Assembly: GCA_024364735.1 (NCBI GenBank)
Contig: JAGFNQ010000726.1
Location: forward strand, 491,043 to 555,042
From: Boesenbergia rotunda
Taxonomy: Eukaryota; Streptophyta; Magnoliopsida; Zingiberales; Zingiberaceae
Reading direction: 5' to 3'
DNA length: 64,000 nucleotides
The notes under the pieces are model-generated. The model made no database searches and had not been told where the DNA came from. It was given only the letters and a program-made list of their open reading frames with translations. Positions within the stretch are counted from its first letter, which is position 1. Each line of letters begins with the position of its first letter. Below are positions 12,229-22,263 of the stretch, in pieces. The position numbers and the translations under genes are program-made.

Positions 12229-12309
12229 TTTTATTTGCTTTGCAAGGATTTGACCCCTAGACCTCTTAGTTGTAAGACTGAAGCACTAACCAACTGCTCT
12301 ATACCACTT
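12229..12309 (-). repeat. Short tRNA-related (SINE-like) insertion in the solo LTR
   Basis: On the minus strand a box A-like TAGAGCAGTTGG (12301-12290) and a box B-like GGGGTCAAATCC (12257-12246) lie 32 nt apart, as in tRNA-derived promoters. The G2 LTRs lack this block at the matching place (after the last CAGTCGNCTG pair). CTTTCA (12223-12228) and CTTTTCA (12310-12316) could be a worn target duplication. Only ~80 bp long, so either a truncated SINE head or a decayed tRNA pseudogene. Confidence 0.6.
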
Positions 12310-12323
12310 CTTTTCAATGGTAC

Positions 12324-12475
12324 CAGTCGACTGCTATATAGCCAGTCGACTGGTATCGGCCACAAAAAGTTTCTGGGCGCGGCACCAGTTGACTGGCCTT
12401 TTGGCAGTCGACTGATGCATCGAACAGAAGGTCCTGTTCGATAGCGCAGTCGACTGGTTCTGTACCAGTCGACTG
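12324..12475. promoter_or_regulatory. Three pairs of CAGTCGACTG palindromes, 19 bp apart
   Basis: Ten-bp sites CAGTYGACTG start at 12324 and 12343, 12386 and 12405, 12447 and 12466. Each pair is exactly 19 bp apart, and pairs are 61-62 bp apart. The homologous G2 LTR segments hold four pairs with the same spacing but a changed sequence. Confidence 0.75.
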
Positions 12476-14045
12476 GCACGCCTGAAACCTACATTTTCAG
12501 ACCCGAAAATTTGTTTCAAAAGTCCACAATTCACATACCTCCAATGTATACAAAGACATAACTCCATTTCTATACTCTATACTAGTTTTATAAACATTTT
12601 AGCAACTCAAAACGAATCCACCAACTTGAAATTAGAATCCTTCCGAGATTTAACAAAACTATCAAAATGTAAGCAAAACACTCTAGAGTTTGTACTAAAC
12701 TTAACCTCTATGCGTAGTTTAAACAAAGTCATTCATTCTACCACTTTAAAACACCAAAACATATGTTCTACAAGACTTAGCCCAAAGATCTCTTCCACGG
12801 TTCCGCCGCCACTGAACATCAAAGCAAGTCCCTTCGCCTCCTTAACTTATACTTTTTCTTTACCTTTATCTGCAATAGAAGGAAAATGCAACTAATAAGC
12901 AAATTGCTTAGTAAGTAAATCCTAACTCACAAATCCAAACGATAAGGGATAAACATGCTCTTTTCAAAGAATGCTTACTTCCAAAATACATGCATATGGG
13001 AAAACTTACATATACTTATCATGCTCAATCATGTTGAAAACATTACTTGCATAAAACATTTGCAAACTTAACATGCTCATACATTAAAACACTAACCTCT
13101 TTACTCTTACCCTTTATCATGCTTGCAAAGTATCAATGTGAACTTATTGAAATAAAGACATGTACTCAAAGCTAAAACACTTGTAAATACTTATATACTT
13201 GAAAATAATATTCAACTTTCTTTAGGCCTTGACATTGTACCATGGTATCAATGTACCAATTGCACGCTTCTCTAATAGGTTTCGGGGTAGCTAGTCACCG
13301 CACCCTATTAGAGCTTCTTTCTAACTTTCTGTGGGCCTCTCTTTTGCCCGGTACATGTCACTTTACAAAAGTAAAATACTTTCTTACTCATAAAGCTTAT
13401 AATTATCAAGCTATCTTTCCTTTTGCATAACTTTTTGCACTACAAAACTTTACCTTTCTTACTTGGAACTTTCATCGAGCACCTTGCGTGCCCTTAACCC
13501 AAAACTTATTTTTGGGACTTTTCAAGAATTTAGTCTTATCATACTTAGGTCACACAACCAAAACTTAATCAAAACCAAGTTCTAAGTTAATAAACATGTT
13601 CTCTTTATAAACTTAAGACACGCAATTAGCATAAACTTAAAATATACACTTAGATCATAAAATCAAGGTTCTACATCGGAAACGACATAACGGAAACTAC
13701 TTCTATTGAAGGTGAGTGATCTACTTACCCTTTTCTTGAAGAAAACTCACTAAGTATCTCGAAATTCCTAGCGTAGGGTTCTTTTCCTCTTCCTTTGAAA
13801 GAAAACTTCACCCTTGGCCCTAGGGAAGAAGCCCTAGGTTTTCTACTTCAAGAGGAAGAAGAAGGAGGAGAAAACTCTCCTTTTCTTCCCTATTTTTCGC
13901 AGCCTCCCACCTTGCTCGCGCGGCCTCCTCCAAGCCCTAATGGGGTCTTAACTCTACTTAAGTGGAAGTTTAAATACCTCTTCATGAAACGAGCTAAATC
14001 AACTATAATATTATTTCGCTTCATCCTTTTTTGTGCTTGATACCT

Positions 14046-14110
14046 TAGCCCAGCTGGTTACCCGGATGCCCTTAAGGCCTTGCTTGCCTTGTGGTTGCGG
14101 GATCAAATCC
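14046..14110 (+). other. tRNA-like pol III promoter boxes at the gypsy LTR edge
   Basis: TAGCCCAGCTGG (14046-14057) resembles box A and GGTTGCGGGATCAAATCC (14093-14110) resembles box B, 35 nt apart. The same block occurs antisense in both G2 LTRs (40565-40629 and about 47418-47482), so it is an old part of the family's LTR. I see no full cloverleaf, so it is not called as a tRNA gene. Confidence 0.6.
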
Positions 14111-14460
14111 CACTCGACCCCTTATTTTTTCCTTTTTATTTTTAATCCGAAAAAATACCATAAAATTACGAAAAATCCCTAATAATACCAGAAAATTATT
14201 GGGTGTTACACAGTCCTTCGCCTGGTGCCTAGCAGTCCTTCGCTAGGTCTTTGTATCCTGGCAGTCCTTCACCAGGTGCCTAGCAGTCCTTCGCTAGGGC
14301 TTTGTATCCTGGCATTCCTTCGCCAGGTGCCTAGCAGTCCTTCGCTAGGGCTTTGTCTCTGCACACTTGAGTAACTTTATTAGATCACAAATAACACTTA
14401 ACTTTGAACCCTTTGCCAATATCAAAACAAGGTTCGACATGGTGCTTCCTGCACCAACAA

Positions 14461-14473
14461 TCTCCCCCTTTTT
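14461..14473 (-). promoter_or_regulatory. Polypurine tract of element S
   Basis: Minus-strand AAAAAGGGGGAGA directly precedes the 3' LTR start. Identical in type to E's at 52546-52558. Confidence 0.85.
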
Positions 14474-15903
14474 GATTTATGACAACACAATTCAAAGTTA
14501 AGTAAAAATTATAACAGTTTAAGCACGAAGGTTAAGACCAATGAAACATGGCAATTCTTAATAGTCTAATACCAATGTAATTTGAACAGAAAATTTTTTT
14601 TCTCATACTCATACTCCCCCTGAATAATTGTTTTATAAAACAATAATTAACTTAACTCTTAACTTTGACCTTCCCTCCCCCTTTGACATATATCAAAAAT
14701 ATTCATGGGTGAACAAGATATCTAATAGGGATGCAGTTTTTGTAAAACTTCTAAGTGTTTCATGTTTTTGACAGAGTGTTTTTCAAAAAAATAGAGTTAA
14801 AGCATTTGCACAAAAAAACTTTTTACACTTAGAAAAGTTAAGCCTAAATTTTGTTAAAAAACTTTTACTTAGAAGGCTTTGCAAAAAGAATTTTACTAAA
14901 AAAGTTTACTTAGGCAAAATTTGAAGCCAAATTTCCTCTAAAAAAAAATTCAACTTTGAGAATTGGGAAAAATTTGTTTACCAAAAAAAATTTGCACATT
15001 TAGAAAAATTTGCTTGGAAACACTTTGTGCATTTTGAAAAATAAAATCTTTAAGAAATTTCTCGACAACTTTTTCACCAAAAAATTTTTCTTAGAAACAT
15101 TTATCAAAATTTTTCAACAAGTTTTTGTTCAGACAAATTTTGTTTACTAAGAAAAAAAATTTACTTAGGAGAAGACATGCACTTAAAAAATTTGAAACAC
15201 TTAGAAATACTCAGAAACGTTTGAACCACATTTTGAAAAAGAGATAAAAATTAAAAAAAAATTCTCTCTTTCCTTTCTCTCCCCCTTAATGTGAAATTCT
15301 TCTCCTTATGTTTTAGACCATTTCTAAAATAAATTTTCTTTGAAAAAGGGAAAAAGTTTAAGGAAGAATTTAATTTTCACTTTTTCTACTCTCCCCCTAG
15401 GCCATATATCAATAAAGAACTCTTGAAAAATGTATTTTTGAAAGACATTCAAAATTTGTGTATCAGAGCTTATGAGTTTTGAAAACATAAATATAAGAAT
15501 AATGTAAAAAATTATGATAATTTTTAAGTGATAACATTTTGAAAGAGTGAAGAATTGATGCTCGAAAAAAAATAGATTTGGAGTCAAGTGTATATTTTCA
15601 TTGAGTCCATGCATGACAAGCAAAAAAAATATTTAATTTATAAGTTTACTTGTTTTGAATATTTTGAAAAATGCAAGTACTTTAAAAGATATTGAACTTT
15701 TTGAGAGACGCAAGTACTCTGTATCTTTGAAAAATATAAGTCACTTTGAAAGATATTATGCATTTTTGAAAATATAAGTATTATTTAAAAAATATGTATT
15801 TTTGAAAACATATAAGTACTTTTGAAGATTATGTATTTTTGAAACATATAAGTACTTTTAAACATAATATGCATTTTTTTAAAAAAAAATTAATTTTATA
15901 ATA

Positions 15904-16670
15904 CTTGACTTGGTCTCTTTTCCAGTCTGACAAAATCCAAGGAAACCTTGTTAACTACAAGGACATTTTCCTAAGTGTCCTGGAAAATTTTCAACCCAAG
16001 TAAATATTATAAAAATACCTTCATAAGCCACAAGAATTTTGAAAGATAAAATAATAGTATTTTGAAAATATATGCAAGTACATTTTGAAAAAATGTATGA
16101 ACTTTGGAGGCACAATATTTTACTAGACTTGGTTTATTTTCCAATCTAACACAATCCTAGGAAGCCTTGTTAACTACAAGGACCTTTCCTTAAGTGTCCT
16201 GGAAAATTTTCCAAAGTCAAGTAAATATTAATTTCAAAAGTGTTCTTAATAGATTTTAAAAGTATTCCAAAGTCACGTAAGATTTTGAAAGTGATGATAT
16301 ATATAAGCAAAATGATTTTACAGGATAGTATTTTGAAAGACTAATTATTTAAGTTTTCAAAAGGATTTTAAAAGTGCAATGCATGAAAACATATAATTTT
16401 GAAAATGCTCAATAATTCTTTTAATTTGATCTCCCCCTAAACTAGACCCAGTCCTAGGAAGCTTGTTGACTACAAGCGATCTTCCTCTGAGTTTTAAGGT
16501 TTGATTCGAATTATAAGAATTATCTAATAATTTCAAAGATAATTTCCAAAGAAAATACTTGTTAGAAATAATTTGTTTTGGTTTAGACTCCCCCTAAATT
16601 TGACACATCCTCGGAGTCTTGTTAACCACAAGTTAATCCTCCTCTGAGTCTTAGGGTTTGATTCAAACAA
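15904..16670 (-). repeat. Four diverged copies of a module with a CTTGT/ACAAG stem
   Basis: Modules at about 15904-16010, 16123-16231, 16430-16500 and 16588-16660 share ATCC(A/T)(A/C)GGA, then CTTGTTAACTACAAG (or CTTGTTGACTACAAG, CTTGTTAACCACAAG), then TCCT...GAGT/AAGTGT. The last two begin with CTCCCCCTAAA. The 5-bp stem CTTGT/ACAAG is unchanged in all four. Confidence 0.75.
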
Positions 16671-17096
16671 AACGAGAAGAAAACTAAGTTTAAAAAAAAG
16701 TATTTTGTTTTAATGATTTGAAACATAATTTCATTCTCCTATTTGAAAAAGTGAATATAGAGAACTGAAAAGGGGAAATGATTTCAAAAAAATAGAAGGT
16801 TTTTTTTAAGTAAAAAATATAAATATCTAAGCCCGAACTGTAGAGAAAAAAAATCCTAAGTAATCCCCAAGGTGACTTTTTGCCATACAATAATAAATTA
16901 ATTGTCTGAAAGAAATGTTTCTATAATGGTAAAGGAAAGAAATAAATGTTATGAAATAAATTTCCGGTTAGTGAACAAAAGAGACTTGATTTTAATTACA
17001 ATAATTTGAAATATTACAATTAGTTAAAAAGTTAAATTTGATTTTTGACAAAATGAAAATTTAGAGAGTTAAGTTTGTTTAGTTGAATTGAATTTT

Positions 17097-17312
17097 ATTG
17101 AATCATATTTAATTGATTTAATTAAGATTTAATTGAATTTAATTGATTTAATTAAGATTTAATTGAATTTTAATTGATTTAATTAAGATTTAATTGAATT
17201 TAATTGATTTAATTAAGATTTAATTGAATTTAATTGATTTAATTAAGATTTAATTGATTTAATTAAGATTTAATTGAATTTAATTGATTTAATTAAGATT
17301 TAATTGAATTTA
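17097..17312. repeat. 30-bp tandem repeat (TTTAATTG-rich)
   Basis: About six to seven copies of a unit alternating GATTTAATTG, AATTTAATTG and ATTTAATTAA. Some copies lack one 10-bp block, consistent with slippage. Confidence 0.9.
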
Positions 17313-17351
17313 ATTTAGTTGGTTGAGTTGGACTCAACTTTTAGATCCTAA

Positions 17352-17409
17352 GCATCTCACCCATTTCTAAGTGACAAAATAGGATATCCTTAACTGTTTT
17401 GTGAGATGC
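17352..17409 (-). other. Sirevirus conserved stem-loop, S copy
   Basis: Perfect 9-bp arms GCATCTCAC (17352-17360) and GTGAGATGC (17401-17409) enclose a 40-nt loop. In the element's orientation the loop begins AAAACAGTTAAGGATATCC. C, D and the last element carry the counterpart with different but complementary arms. Confidence 0.7.
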
Positions 17410-17500
17410 ATTAATTTTATCTTTGATGTTAACACTATGATTTAATTGAAGCTTGTGTTAGATTCGAGTTTAACAAATAATAATTTAAAAGTAAGTTTCG

Positions 17501-17790
17501 ATAATTGACTTCCAGGTCTTGGCGAGGCACAGAGGCCTTCTTTGGCCATAGCCTTATTAGATCAACAACCCTTTCCTAGACAAAGCCTTTTAAAGAAAGA
17601 TCATTTTCAAATCATTGTTTGAGACACTCTGGTCTAACTAGCTTAGGATTCGGAGAGGTAGCCTCGGCTAGTTCCACCGGACAAAAAAAGACCAAATAAG
17701 GTACTCCTTATCCTATTTGATTCCTTAATCAGGCTTCCCTAACGTACTATCATCAAACCTTGTCCTAATACTAGGTTGTTCAAGTTTCAA
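17501..17790 (-). other. Conserved Sirevirus gag-protease spacer, S copy
   Basis: Reverse complement of the blocks at 36752-37020 (C) and 56729-56990 (D): TACGTTAGGGAAGCC, AACTAGCCGAGGCTACC, GGCTATGGCCAAAGAAGGCC and CGCCAAGACCTGGAAG occur in the same order. There is no shared open frame, so conservation is at the nucleic-acid level or ancestral. Confidence 0.75.
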
Positions 17791-18024
17791 TTAATCAGGT
17801 CCTTAATCTAACCAATCCTAATTCTAATAAACATAAAATAAAATGCAACATACAATTAAAGAAAACAAGACAAAAATGATCTACGTTACATCATAATTGA
17901 AATAAAACTCTGGTTTCCTGAAATCAGCATGGTTGTGAATTAAGTTTTCTAATATATTAACCTTAACTAATTTATTTGAATCAATCATGTTATTTGAGAT
18001 AAGTATTAGATTTTCAAATATTGA

Positions 18025-18696
18025 AAACTTACCTTTCCCGATCGTTTGTCCAGTACTCTTGTAATGATCACGAGCTAATCAGACCAGTTTGGGTCGATCT
18101 TCTTTACTGTCTTCTGATTCCGAGTTTGACTCAGACTCAGGTACAGGTTGAAGCTTCTTCTTTGGAGTTTTTCTTGCATTTGAAATTATACCTTCCTCGA
18201 CCATTATAGTATCAGTCTGATTATTTAATTGTAATTATGGAAAAAATTCAAAATTGGTTACCATTTTTGTCACAGTAAACTCGTCGTTTGACTCTGGTTC
18301 GATTTCGACGTTGGGTGTTAAGTCAATCTCAGCTACTTGTTCTTGAGCTTCTAAGATCTCAACATCGGAGCTCTCTTCGTGTAGATTGATTAGCTTTTCC
18401 CACATCTCTTTGGCACAGTTGAAGGATCCGACCCGCTTCAGTTCTTCTTTGGTCAGGCCGCATTATAAGATTACTGTTGCCCTGCCATCAGTCTCAATTT
18501 TCCTCAGAGTTGGTTCGTCCAATTTATCCCAAGTGATCGATGTTCCTTCTTCTGTGGGGAACGTGAACCCCGTTTGGATTATCAACCAAAGTTCCAGATT
18601 GGCCTTCAGGTGGGATTCCATTAGACTTCTCCAAGTGTTGAAATTTTCCCCAGAGAAAAGTGGTGGACGGACACTGTTCCATTCTTGATTGGCCAT
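18025..18696 (-). pseudogene. S gag remnant (Sirevirus-like)
   Basis: Starts at ATG 18696 (MANQEWNSVRPPLFSGENFN), equivalent to the gag starts of C, D and E. Reads WRSLMESHLKANLELWLII, then a TAA at 18465-18463, then LTKEELKRVGSFNCAKEMWEKLI. An internal loss follows before the acidic SESNSESEDSKEDRPKL segment near 18090. It retains tryptophan where C, D and E have a stop. CCHC and coiled-coil parts are missing or unreadable. No pol follows. Confidence 0.8.
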
Positions 18697-19089
18697 TAAG
18701 GATAAATCTTGCACACAAAAAGAGAAAATAGAAATGTACCAAGACTTGGTCTTGGATTAGTAGTGGGGGAGAAGGAAAAAATAGCCCAAAGTAAATGTTG
18801 CATGAATTTCGAGGCAAAATAATAATAAAATAATAAAAATAATTTATGATATATTTTTGAAAAATGGTTCATTTTATCAATTCTGAGTTATGGTGAAAAA
18901 AATAAGAATTCAAAATTGAAAAAGGCGTAAGAATATTTTAAACACACCTACAAATATTATTTATTTGAAAAAGATCGAGTGGTGTTACACCAACCTCAAT
19001 CAACGAAAAAGATTAAAAAAAATTAAAATTATTTTGTAAAATCCGAAAATACTCTCAAATTGGTGGTTGCACCAAATTTGAGCTACCCT

Positions 19090-19101
19090 GCTCTGATACC
19101 A
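19090..19101 (-). promoter_or_regulatory. Primer binding site of element S
   Basis: GCTCTGATACCA on the plus strand is the complement of TGGTATCAGAGC, the initiator methionine tRNA 3' end match, two bases from the 5' LTR edge. Confidence 0.92.
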
Positions 19102-19103
19102 CT

Positions 19104-19444
19104 TGTTGGATCGAGAGACACGATAGAGGGGGGGTGAATATCGTTAAAACTTTTCGAAAGTGAATTAGAGTAAGTATGCAGCGGAATAAGAACAATCGCA
19201 AACACAGGGATTTTTACTTGGTTCGGAGCCTGGGTCGACTCCTACTCCAAGGCCCACGGTCGTTGATCGTTTACTGAGGGCAATTCTATAATCGTGCAAA
19301 GATTCTTACAAAAGTTTACAATTGTAGTACAGTAATAGTATAACAGAAATGAAAAATCAGTTCTTCGTTACCGACGTCCGATATCGGATGTTTCTCGGAG
19401 CAGAGGGACGTCGTCGGCGCTTTCGTGTCGAGTTGGAAGGTTTC
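19104..19444 (-). mobile_element. S 5' LTR, part left of element B
   Basis: Matches 10836-11180 of the other S LTR with about 3 percent differences, ending at GGAAGGTTTC where B begins. The G run is shorter here than in the other LTR (7 versus 11). Confidence 0.9.
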
Positions 19445-21639
19445 TGTTAGTAATATGAGAGAAGTGTCCTAAGACAATCGCCTTATGATTGTAATCATTT
19501 ACTTTGATAAATGAATATTCACTATTTGAGTATACATGTTCGTGTATTTGATTGAGATCTTAAACTCATTTACTGAATGTCCGCAATACAATTCACAACA
19601 TGAGAGAATTTGTGATAAATTCACAACTAGCGATTATCTCTACATGTGCAATTGTGAAGTATTGAAATTGTCCCTAGTCGATGAATTGATAAAAAACGGA
19701 CACTATCAATTCTGTGGAGACTAGCATGGGTTATTCTCTAATCAGCTGATTCTCACTGGCTGGTGACATTGGGATGTCCGGAGATAAACATGAATGCTAG
19801 TTAAGGGAACTAGTTCATTGGAGTGACTAGCTGTAAAACTTCATATGGTAATCTACACATAGATATGTCAATGAAGTTCTTACTGCAGCTTAAGTGCGAT
19901 GTTCCTTTGACTTGTGGTGTTCAAGTCATCTTGGTCATGAAGACTTATACTTTGACATCTTAAGCAAGCATCTCCAAGGAGGTGTGGACCCAGGATGGTT
20001 GGGTATAAGCCGAAGTGCCCGAAGATGTTTGAACAACCTACAAAGGATTCACCACTCCTTGCGAGGGGATGTATACCTAAGGCCTATCGTCAGATTGTTA
20101 CTCGAAGCCTCTGGCCAGAGCATGACATGTTCAGAGTATGAATCTCTTAAATACATGAGAGTAATTAGAATCCGTAGGACGAGAGAACGTTACTTGGGCT
20201 AGGTGTGACGTAGTCAGCCTAGTGGAGACTGACACACATAGACCATGTCTTGAACCAAGTGGGTATAAGATGGTGAAGGGAATGAGGCACGATTCATTAG
20301 AGCTGCTGAAGGATTTCAGAATTATTTCTGAGGTCAACCGTTGATCTTTCGATTAATTGGGGATCATGATATACTACTAGGTGCCACTCATGATTGTTCT
20401 ATGATTGGTTAATTATAGACGGCCAACATAAATCGAAAGCCTATTTAGTCACACGCACTACGAGTGATCCGAGGGATTTAAAACGAGTTGAAAATTGGAT
20501 TTTCCGATCAAGAGAGATAAGTTGAATCTGAATTTTGTAGAGAGGCATCGGAAGCATAAAATGGCTAAGTCTTTTGAAGACTCATTGAACGAATTAAATG
20601 AGTTTAATTCGTATGGTTTCGGCTTGGGTTTGGCCGGCCAAAGAGGGTCCCCACCCTCTTTGTTTGGCCGGCCACAATAAAAGGGGAGAACCAAATTGTT
20701 TGGTTCAAATTATAAAATAAACCGCGCGTGGTGTGCTTTATAAAATTATGGATAAAGAAATTTATATAAAGAGATTTATTTTTCATGGAAATTAAAATGA
20801 ACCTTGGATTGGTTTATTTTATTTTATAAAATCAATAAAGGATTGATTTACCATGATAAAGAAATTTATATAAAGAAATTTCTTTCCATAATAAAAAGGG
20901 AGACATGGTTGTTTTTTTATAAATTAAGTTATAATAAAAACTTGGCATAATAGAATAATTCATAGAAAAATTTATAAGATAAATTTCTTATGAAAATTTA
21001 TTCCGTTAAAAGGAGACTTGGCGATTAAGAGGCTACTATATAAAGGTACCAAGGCAAGGCTTGGAAATCAATCTAAGAGATCAAGGATTCTTGCCTAGCC
21101 TCTCTCCCTCTCCTTCTCTCTCTCTCCCTCTTCTAGTGCCGCCGGCCCTAGAGCCCTCCCCCTTTGCCGTGAGCTTCCACCACCAAGAAGAGGCCGAAGA
21201 AGAAGAAGAAGCGGGCGCGACTCCTTCCTTCCTCCCGGAATCTTGATTTCGTTCTTCGTTTGATGGTTAGTCTTTCCATCTCTCTCTTGGTATTCTTGTC
21301 GTGCCTTTGGAGAATCTAGTAGTTCTTGTTGGCACAAAACTCGTGGCTTTGCGAAGTCATCCCGAAGAAAACTCGGCGTGGACGCGAATAGAGGCGGAGC
21401 TTCCAAGGGACGCTACGGTTGGATCTCGTCCCTTTCTACGAGTTCGCGAGGTATTAAGTAAATTAGTTTACTTTCTGCAAAATTTTAAATGTATGATCAT
21501 GTCTCCACAACATAAGGTTGCATGCTAGATACGTGGTTAAAATAATTTGAGAAATTATTTATGCTAAACCTTCCGCTGCACGTAATAAAATTTAAAATTA
21601 TGAACCCGTATCCATGTCAACATGCACCCGGTCCCAACA
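19445..21639 (+). mobile_element. B 5' LTR
   Basis: Starts TGTTAGTAAT and ends CCCAACA. TATATAAA at 21037-21044 is followed by a pyrimidine-rich, transcribed-looking stretch. The first ~270 bp differ from the 3' LTR at 7 sites, all transitions. A 102-codon frame at 19894-20202 is shared with the other B LTR but shortened in A, so it is not called a gene. Confidence 0.93.
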
Positions 21640-21640
21640 G

Positions 21641-21652
21641 TGGTATCAGAGC
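21641..21652 (+). promoter_or_regulatory. Primer binding site of element B
   Basis: TGGTATCAGAGC one base after the 5' LTR, complementary to initiator methionine tRNA. Confidence 0.93.
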
Positions 21653-22263
21653 CGGTTAAAATTTAAAATTGTTTTGTGGTATCCATGCCCGGCTTGAACC
21701 TCAACATGTTCAAACCATGGAATTAGTTTATGATTAATATAGTTGGAGTCAGAGGTCAATCCTTAGTTTTGGTTGTTGGACACATCCAAGCCTGACTAAA
21801 CGGATGAATGAGCTCCAACCATATTAAAACTATTTCTTGATTAATGGGTCAGCCTTAAGCTTGGAGCATCGATTTGTTGTGCCACAACCAAGGTCGATGT
21901 AAGGAGAGGTGCAGTTGGGTGCTATGTATAATGTTGCATACTTGTTAATGAGTTAACAACCCAATGATTTATGCAAACATTCAATTAGTTGATAGCATAA
22001 TGTGATAGTTACATATATGTGATATGTAATCGGTATAATTACCTACCTTCATAGCTAAGAATAACTTGATGGCCACAGCCATGGTTGTTCTTATCTATGG
22101 TTGGATATCAACCTATTTGGAGATGTTCCTACGATCTCCCGAATTGATAAAAAGGGTTATTCAATTCGAAAAATAAATAGGATTTAATTAATGTATGTTG
22201 ATGCATTCTTTATCATTCTTCTCACATAAGCTCAATTTGTATTTCTAGGATAATCACTCGATC
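21653..22263 (+). other. B leader, shortened
   Basis: Non-coding. Compared with the leader copy at 28398-29603 it lacks about 1.1 kb between GAGCCGGTTA and TCCATGCCCGGC, so the CCTCGGGGAGC repeats are gone. The remainder matches A's leader at 9540-10140 (inverted). Confidence 0.8.

Larger units (their letters stand above)
12053..14210 (-). mobile_element. Solo LTR of the G2-type gypsy family
   Basis: 2158 bp, TGTGACGACC...GGGTGTTACA on the plus strand, the reverse of the TGTAACACCC...CGTCACA LTRs at 40443 and 47316, with a CAGTC duplication. No internal sequence remains, so this is a product of LTR-LTR recombination. It diverges from G2 by family-level differences (for example CAGTCGACTG sites instead of CAGGCGACTG) and carries a tRNA-like insertion that G2 lacks. 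Confidence 0.93.
10836..14459 (-). mobile_element. S 3' LTR (contains a solo gypsy LTR)
   Basis: About 1.46 kb of S LTR interrupted at 12053-14210 plus a 5-bp duplication. The region holds a G run (10861-10871), the promoter palindromes with TATA (11256-11590), and the CCTAGC...GCTAGG mini-hairpin repeats (about 11868-12050 and 14216-14350). Small ORFs in the palindrome zone are GC-rich artefacts. Confidence 0.9.
14460..17340 (-). other. S 3' non-coding region, repetitive
   Basis: A/T-rich DNA full of TTTTGAAA/AAGTACTTTT-type motifs, with no coding similarity in six frames. The inverse of this composition is seen before F's 3' LTR (49488-49975). It contains the polypurine tract at the LTR edge, six further CTCCCCC blocks (about 14612, 14675, 15280, 15390, 16431, 16588), four copies of a stem-containing module (15904-16670) and a 30-bp tandem array (17097-17312). 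Confidence 0.7.

Noticed and set aside
14046..14110. A functional tRNA gene
   Set aside because: Only box A- and B-like motifs are convincing; acceptor and anticodon stems do not pair, and the block is part of a gypsy LTR.
19894..20202. 102-codon frame conserved between LTR copies of B (also 26651-26959)
   Set aside because: Conservation is explained by LTR homology. The A LTRs have it shortened by an in-frame change, and it resembles no known protein.
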